From Gemmatimonadota bacterium (lineage in GTDB: Bacteria > Gemmatimonadota > Gemmatimonadetes > Gemmatimonadales > Gemmatimonadaceae), in assembly GCA_026387935.1 (NCBI GenBank), contig JAPLKU010000012.1, forward strand, positions 62,001 to 126,000: DNA of 64,000 nt. Reading direction: 5' to 3'. The notes under the pieces are model-generated. The model saw nothing but the letters and a program-made list of their open reading frames with translations. It searched no databases and had not been told where the DNA came from. Made by a program: the position numbers and the translations under genes. Each line of letters starts with the position of its first letter. The first letter of the stretch is position 1. Positions 60,209 through 64,000 of this stretch are shown here, piece by piece.

Positions 60209-62137
60209 TCAGCACGACTTGCACTTGTGACTGTTCTTCGACCCGAGCTTTTCGAGCAGCGCGACGGTCTCCGGGAATGGCACGATGCGCTGGGCCGGTC
60301 CGTTGGCCATGTCGGCAACCGTTTCACCCTTGCGACTCACGGCCTTGATGTCAACGCCTTTGCTCACCAGGTACATGATCAACTCGTTGTCACCGCGGGC
60401 GGCCGCGTGATGGAGCGCGTTGTAGCCATTGTGGTCGCGTGAGTTTGGGTCCACGCCAAGCTCTTCAATGAGATACTTGGCGGAGGCAATCCAACTGTCT
60501 GGCGCATGCATGTGCGAGTTGGCCGCGAAGCCCTCGCCATAGCCGACGCCCGTCGCCGCCTGCAGCGGCCATACCCCAGGCCCGCCGGTCGGAATCGGCG
60601 CGAGTCCGGACGGATCAGCGCCAGCCGCCGAGCCATCATCCGCTGGAGCGTCAGGGTTGAACTGAATGCCAACGGGCTTCAGCGTGGCAATTGTGTGATC
60701 GGCGCCGTACATCTTCAGCAGCTTCATTCCGACGACGTCAGTGCCATACGCCGCGCGCCAGAAGGGCGTCGCGCCGGTGGTATTCACGCCAAGCAGATCG
60801 AAGTTGTACGACATGTACCAGAGGTGCTTTGACAAGCGAGCGTTGGGATCGGCCCCGGCCTTCAGGAGTGCTTCCGCCAGTTGGAGGTACGTCGTCTGCT
60901 GCTTCGTTTGCGCCGTCGGCTGCGGATAGAGCGACTTCGCAGCCCACTGGATGTTGATCGTCGCATAGAGTGGCGTCGCGTTCGCATCGCTCGCGAGCTT
61001 GGGATTCGCACCCTTCGTGAGCAGCTGGGCGGCGAGATCGAACTGGCCATTGATCGTCGCCATCAGGAGTGGGCTCGTGTGATCGCCGCCACTCACCTGG
61101 TTTACATCCGCGCCGGCGGCAAGCAGTGCCATCGCCGCCTCGGCGTTGCCCTGACGCACAGCGAAGAGCAGGGGCGTCAGGCCGCCCTTGTTGCCCACCA
61201 GGTCACCATACGTCATGCCACCGCGACCGCCGCGCCCACCACCGGCCGTGTCGCCAGGTGCGCCTGCGCGCCCTCCACGGCCTGCGGCTGCGCCGGTGGC
61301 CGGGTTGGCAACCAGTGCGCCCGGAGGAGCCGCTGCGGGCGCCGCTGCGCGAGCCGCTGCGCGAGCCGCTGCTGCGGTGTCCACGATGAGTCCAGAGAAG
61401 CCGAGTGACGCAATGGTCGCTGCCGGGAAGGCCTCAATCGCCGGTCCACCGCGTCCGGCCGGCGGAGCTTCAGCGGCCTTGATGGCAGCGACTCGACGAT
61501 TGCGCAATCCCAGCGCAGTCCGGTCGGCGCGGTCACGTGCCGGAATGTCTTCCACCTTAGACATGGCTTTGAGATCCGCACCGCGGGTGATCAACAGCTT
61601 CAGTACAGCGACGCGATCATAGGCGGCGGCCCACATTGCCGGCGTCTGGCCGAGCGCCGAATCGAGTCCATTTACCGGCGCGCCATGGTCGAGCAACGCC
61701 GCGACGGCGTCCACGTTGCCGTTCTGTGTGGCGAAATGGATCGGAGCCGCGCCGCCCGACGTCGTCGGTGCGTTCACCTTGGCGCCGGCTTCGGCCAGGA
61801 CCTTCACGGCCGCCGCTCGGCCTTCCTTGGCGGCCAGGTGGAGCGGTGTGTATTTCCCGTTTCGTGTCACCGCCTCGAGCTGCGCGCCGGCGGCCACGAG
61901 CATCTGCGTTTCGGTCGCGTTTCCGAGCATCGCGGCCCAGTGCAGCGCCGTCATGCCGTCACCTTGCGCGCCATTCACATCGGCGCCCTGCTTGATCAGC
62001 TGACGGACGCGCGCCGTGTCGCCGCGCATGGCCGCGTCGGCGACCGGGGAGTCGCCGAAGGCCGGAGCCGCAGCTGCAACGATGATGCCTGCGGCACCCA
62101 AGACGGCCGCCGTTCGGAAAAATTCGCGGAATCGCAT
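60209..62137 (-). CDS. Secreted ankyrin-repeat protein with C-terminal CxxC
   Basis: 642 residues from ATG 62137, chosen because it gives a clean signal peptide (RFREFFRTAAVLGAAG, cleavage near APAFGDS). An earlier in-frame ATG (62185) would overlap the DUF1552 gene. About ten ankyrin-type repeats follow (e.g. GMTALHWAAMLGN, TPLHLAAKEGR, GLTPLLFAVRQGN). A long Ala/Gly/Arg/Pro-rich insertion (about 255-325) separates the N- and C-terminal repeat blocks. The last residues are HKCKSC, a CxxC not expected in an ankyrin fold. Ankyrin repeats mediate protein binding; a periplasmic or surface partner is likely. The stop lies 15 bases from a strong terminator. Confidence 0.8.
   Translation of the reverse strand: MRFREFFRTAAVLGAAGIIVAAAAPAFGDSPVADAAMRGDTARVRQLIKQGADVNGAQGDGMTALHWAAMLGNATETQMLVAAGAQLEAVTRNGKYTPLHLAAKEGRAAAVKVLAEAGAKVNAPTTSGGAAPIHFATQNGNVDAVAALLDHGAPVNGLDSALGQTPAMWAAAYDRVAVLKLLITRGADLKAMSKVEDIPARDRADRTALGLRNRRVAAIKAAEAPPAGRGGPAIEAFPAATIASLGFSGLIVDTAAAARAAARAAAPAAAPPGALVANPATGAAAGRGGRAGAPGDTAGGGRGGRGGMTYGDLVGNKGGLTPLLFAVRQGNAEAAMALLAAGADVNQVSGGDHTSPLLMATINGQFDLAAQLLTKGANPKLASDANATPLYATINIQWAAKSLYPQPTAQTKQQTTYLQLAEALLKAGADPNARLSKHLWYMSYNFDLLGVNTTGATPFWRAAYGTDVVGMKLLKMYGADHTIATLKPVGIQFNPDAPADDGSAAGADPSGLAPIPTGGPGVWPLQAATGVGYGEGFAANSHMHAPDSWIASAKYLIEELGVDPNSRDHNGYNALHHAAARGDNELIMYLVSKGVDIKAVSRKGETVADMANGPAQRIVPFPETVALLEKLGSKNSHKCKSC
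61200..61385 (-). repeat. Low-complexity region in the ankyrin gene
   Basis: GC-rich, repetitive coding sequence, including two copies of GCTGCGCGAGCC. It encodes Ala-Arg and Gly-Arg-rich runs that split the ankyrin repeats into two blocks. Its variability is likely high. Confidence 0.7.
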
Positions 62138-62162
62138 TCGATTTCTGGCCGGTCCGGAACGA

Positions 62163-63563
62163 TCAGTTAGAAACATGGGCGCCAATCGTCAACGGCTCGG
62201 TGCTATCACCCAGCTGCTTGATGTCGTTCATGCCGAGCTTATGCATCATCGTGAGCATGGCATTCGCCATCGGCGTGCCGTCAGGTGTGATGATGTGCTG
62301 ATTGCCGCCCAGCTGCCCATTCGCATGCCCGAGCACGATCAGCGGGCACCGGCGATGGTTGTGCAGGTTGGAATCGGCCATCGGCGACCCGTAGATGATC
62401 ATCGTCTTGTCGAGCATGTTCGAGTCTCCTTCCTGAATGCTCTTCAGCTTGTCCAGGAAGTAGGGCAGCATGCTCACGTGATACTTGTTGATCTTCTGGA
62501 AATCCTTGACGTTCGCTTCGCGACCGCCATGGTGCGACGCCGGATGGAACGGCTTGTCCGTGCCGCTCTCCGGATACGTCCGGCTCGAGCCATCACGGCC
62601 CATCTTGAACGAGAAGACGCGCGTCGTATCCGCCGCGAATGCCAGCGCCTGGATGTCGAACATCATCTGCACATGCTCGGCGAACGAGTCCGGCACACCA
62701 GCCGGTGCGCCCGGCAACTCACGCGGGTCACCGGTCTTGTTGCGCGCTTCCGTCCGCTCGATGCGGCGCTCCACCTCGCGAATATCGGTGAGGTAGCGAT
62801 CAAGGCGGGCCTTGTCCTCTGCGCCGAGCGTGCCCTTCATCGTCGTCATTTCGCCAGCAACCCAGTCGAGGATGCTCCGGCGCGTCTGGCGGCGCTGTGC
62901 ACGCTCCGCGGACGTCCCACCAACACCAAACAGCTTTTCGAACGCGACACGCGGGTCGCGGATGATCGGCAGCGGTTCTGTCGGCGATGCCCAGCTGATG
63001 GAGTCCGTGTACACGCAGGCGTAGCCGTACGCGCAACCGCCAGCCTGATCCACCGGCTCGATGCACAGCTGCATGGAGGGGATCGGATTGTCTTGTCCAA
63101 AGCGCTGCGCGTAGATCTGGTCCAGCGAAGTGCCGGCCCGGATGTCCGAGCCTTCGGTCTGCCGCGGATGCGATTGCGTCAGGTACACCGCGCTCGAACG
63201 GAAATGGTCGCCGCCGATTTCCTTGGGCGCTGATGGTTCCGCGTTCCGCACGTCAGTGTTGCTGACGATCGTGAGGTAGTCTCGGTATTTGTCGAGCGAC
63301 GTCATGGCGGTGGGCGCGAGATCGAACTTCGATCCTGCCGCCGCCGGCGACCAGAGGTTCATCTTGGCGCCGAGTTCGTTGCACCCGGCGGCGCCGTGCA
63401 CCATTTCAATCGCGACTAGGCGTGTGCGATCGTTCGCCTTCATCGCGGCGAGTCCGCGGAGTCCGCTGGGCACCATGGCATCGAGGAAGGGCATCGCCAC
63501 CGTAACGCCCATACCCTGGACGAAGGTGCGACGGGGGATCGACTTGCCGGTCAGATATTGCAT
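62163..63563 (-). CDS. DUF1552-family protein with Tat-like signal
   Basis: 466 residues. The N-terminus has a twin-arginine-like signal (IPRRTFVQGMGVTVAMPFLDA), so it is probably exported folded. DUF1552-like segments include VHGAAGCNE, NTDVRNAEPSAPKEIGGDHFR and SSRTYPE, with GSPMADSNLHNHRRCPLIVLG near the C-terminus (about 400-420). The function is unknown; in Planctomycetes and Acidobacteria DUF1552 genes lie next to DUF1592/DUF1588/DUF1585 cytochrome-like genes. A good ribosome binding site (GAGGAG) precedes the ATG. It is followed by the ankyrin gene after 25 bases. Confidence 0.85.
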   Translation of the reverse strand: MQYLTGKSIPRRTFVQGMGVTVAMPFLDAMVPSGLRGLAAMKANDRTRLVAIEMVHGAAGCNELGAKMNLWSPAAAGSKFDLAPTAMTSLDKYRDYLTIVSNTDVRNAEPSAPKEIGGDHFRSSAVYLTQSHPRQTEGSDIRAGTSLDQIYAQRFGQDNPIPSMQLCIEPVDQAGGCAYGYACVYTDSISWASPTEPLPIIRDPRVAFEKLFGVGGTSAERAQRRQTRRSILDWVAGEMTTMKGTLGAEDKARLDRYLTDIREVERRIERTEARNKTGDPRELPGAPAGVPDSFAEHVQMMFDIQALAFAADTTRVFSFKMGRDGSSRTYPESGTDKPFHPASHHGGREANVKDFQKINKYHVSMLPYFLDKLKSIQEGDSNMLDKTMIIYGSPMADSNLHNHRRCPLIVLGHANGQLGGNQHIITPDGTPMANAMLTMMHKLGMNDIKQLGDSTEPLTIGAHVSN

Positions 63564-63620
63564 CGTGTTGCTCTCCTCGCGCCCAAAGGCGACGGGGTGG
63601 TTAAAAAGCCGGGTGCTGCG

Positions 63621-64000
63621 CTAGTACTGGGAACCGCTGGTGCTGCCGTCCATCGGAACGCGCTTTGACAAGAACGCATCGCTCTTCACGATGCCGTACA
63701 CAAAGTCCGTGAACTTGTAGCCGCTTGGGGCCGCGTCGCGCACGATGCGGCGAATCGCCGGCCCGTCGTAGGACTCCACGCGGCGGCCGAGTGCGTACGC
63801 CATCAGGTTTTCTGTCAGGGTGCGGAGCAGAGGCGTGGGGCGATTGAGCAGCGCCTTTTGCAACTCCGCCGGGCTCGAGACCGGCGAGCCGTCGTAGTAT
63901 GTGCCGTGCGTATCGAGATCCACATTGTTCTCACGAATACGCCACTGGCCCGTTACGTCGAAGTTGTCGAGGGCGAGGCCGATAGGATCCATGAACATGT
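63621..64000 (-). CDS. DUF1585-type C-terminal part of a PSD1-like protein, cut by window end
   Basis: Only about 126 C-terminal residues are in view. They contain DPIGLALDNFDVTGQWR, then RTLTENLMAYALGRR and FVYGIVKSDAFL, matching the DUF1585 domain that ends DUF1592/DUF1588/DUF1585 proteins. The usual N-terminal c-type heme domain would lie beyond the window. It is upstream of the DUF1552 gene on the same strand, 57 bases away, so the two probably share a transcript. Confidence 0.8.
   Translation of the reverse strand, partial: MFMDPIGLALDNFDVTGQWRIRENNVDLDTHGTYYDGSPVSSPAELQKALLNRPTPLLRTLTENLMAYALGRRVESYDGPAIRRIVRDAAPSGYKFTDFVYGIVKSDAFLSKRVPMDGSTSGSQY

Noticed and set aside
1-64000. tRNA, rRNA, insertion sequence or prophage
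   Set aside because: Gaps between genes were read for cloverleaf, inverted-repeat and transposase signals and none was found; nearly all the window is accounted for by ordinary genes.

Overview
The window is about 64 kb of GC-rich, densely packed bacterial chromosome. Almost all genes are on the + strand, many start with GTG, and stop/start overlaps (GTGA, ATGA) are frequent. Three things point to a Gram-negative of the Gemmatimonadota (FCB group). MurE carries the meso-diaminopimelate motif. Several signal-peptide proteins look like outer-membrane barrels or lipoproteins. The gene mix combines a mannose-family PTS with HPr kinase, DUF1552/DUF1585 genes beside a secreted ankyrin protein, PorV-like and FlgD-Ig-like proteins, and SelB. 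The phylum call is inference from gene content; no rRNA is present to confirm it.

Layout: 1-15.3 kb is a division and cell wall (dcw) cluster: rsmH (tail), ftsL, ftsI, murE, murF, mraY, murD, ftsW, murG, murC, ftsQ, ftsA, ftsZ. murB and ddl are not in it. A compound hairpin terminator separates ftsA from ftsZ and another follows ftsZ. 15.4-21.6 kb has a vWA-like membrane protein, ftsY, recG and asnS. 21.6-25.2 kb has mazG (- strand), alr, deoB and cdd. 25.2-30.3 kb has a lipoprotein, a PorV-like barrel protein, a response-regulator/histidine-kinase fusion and miaB. 30.4-40.9 kb has comEC, fbp, a methylmalonyl-CoA mutase-type catalytic subunit, two putative outer-membrane proteins, an FmdB-type zinc ribbon, argS, a PfkB kinase and purM. 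40.9-44.7 kb is the riboflavin operon (ribD, ribE, ribBA, ribH) plus nusB. 44.7-51.2 kb has a glycosyltransferase, hprK, a mannose-family EIIA/B/C/D set, HPr and EI. 51.3-59.3 kb has metK, a DUF151 nuclease-like gene, a vitamin B12-type ABC importer whose binding protein is fused to an extra domain, recO and selB. 59.3-60.2 kb is a visibly less GC-rich island with a small secreted FlgD-Ig-like protein and a second FmdB zinc ribbon. 60.2-64 kb runs on the - strand: a DUF1585-type gene (cut by the window edge), a DUF1552 gene and an ankyrin-repeat protein.

Most of the window is housekeeping. The parts most worth following up are: a degenerate 7-bp tandem repeat at three unrelated loci, one inside the coding sequence of mazG; the unusual fusion of a beta-sandwich domain to a BtuF-like binding protein through a membrane hairpin; the DUF1585/DUF1552/ankyrin cluster; a near-minimal FlgD-Ig or type IX sorting-like secreted protein with its own sigma70-like promoter; and TAnnTT elements six or seven bases before several start codons, suggesting leaderless mRNAs. 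No tRNA, rRNA, CRISPR array, insertion sequence or prophage was seen. No gene-free stretch exceeds 300 bases; the longest is the 242 bases between ftsA and ftsZ.
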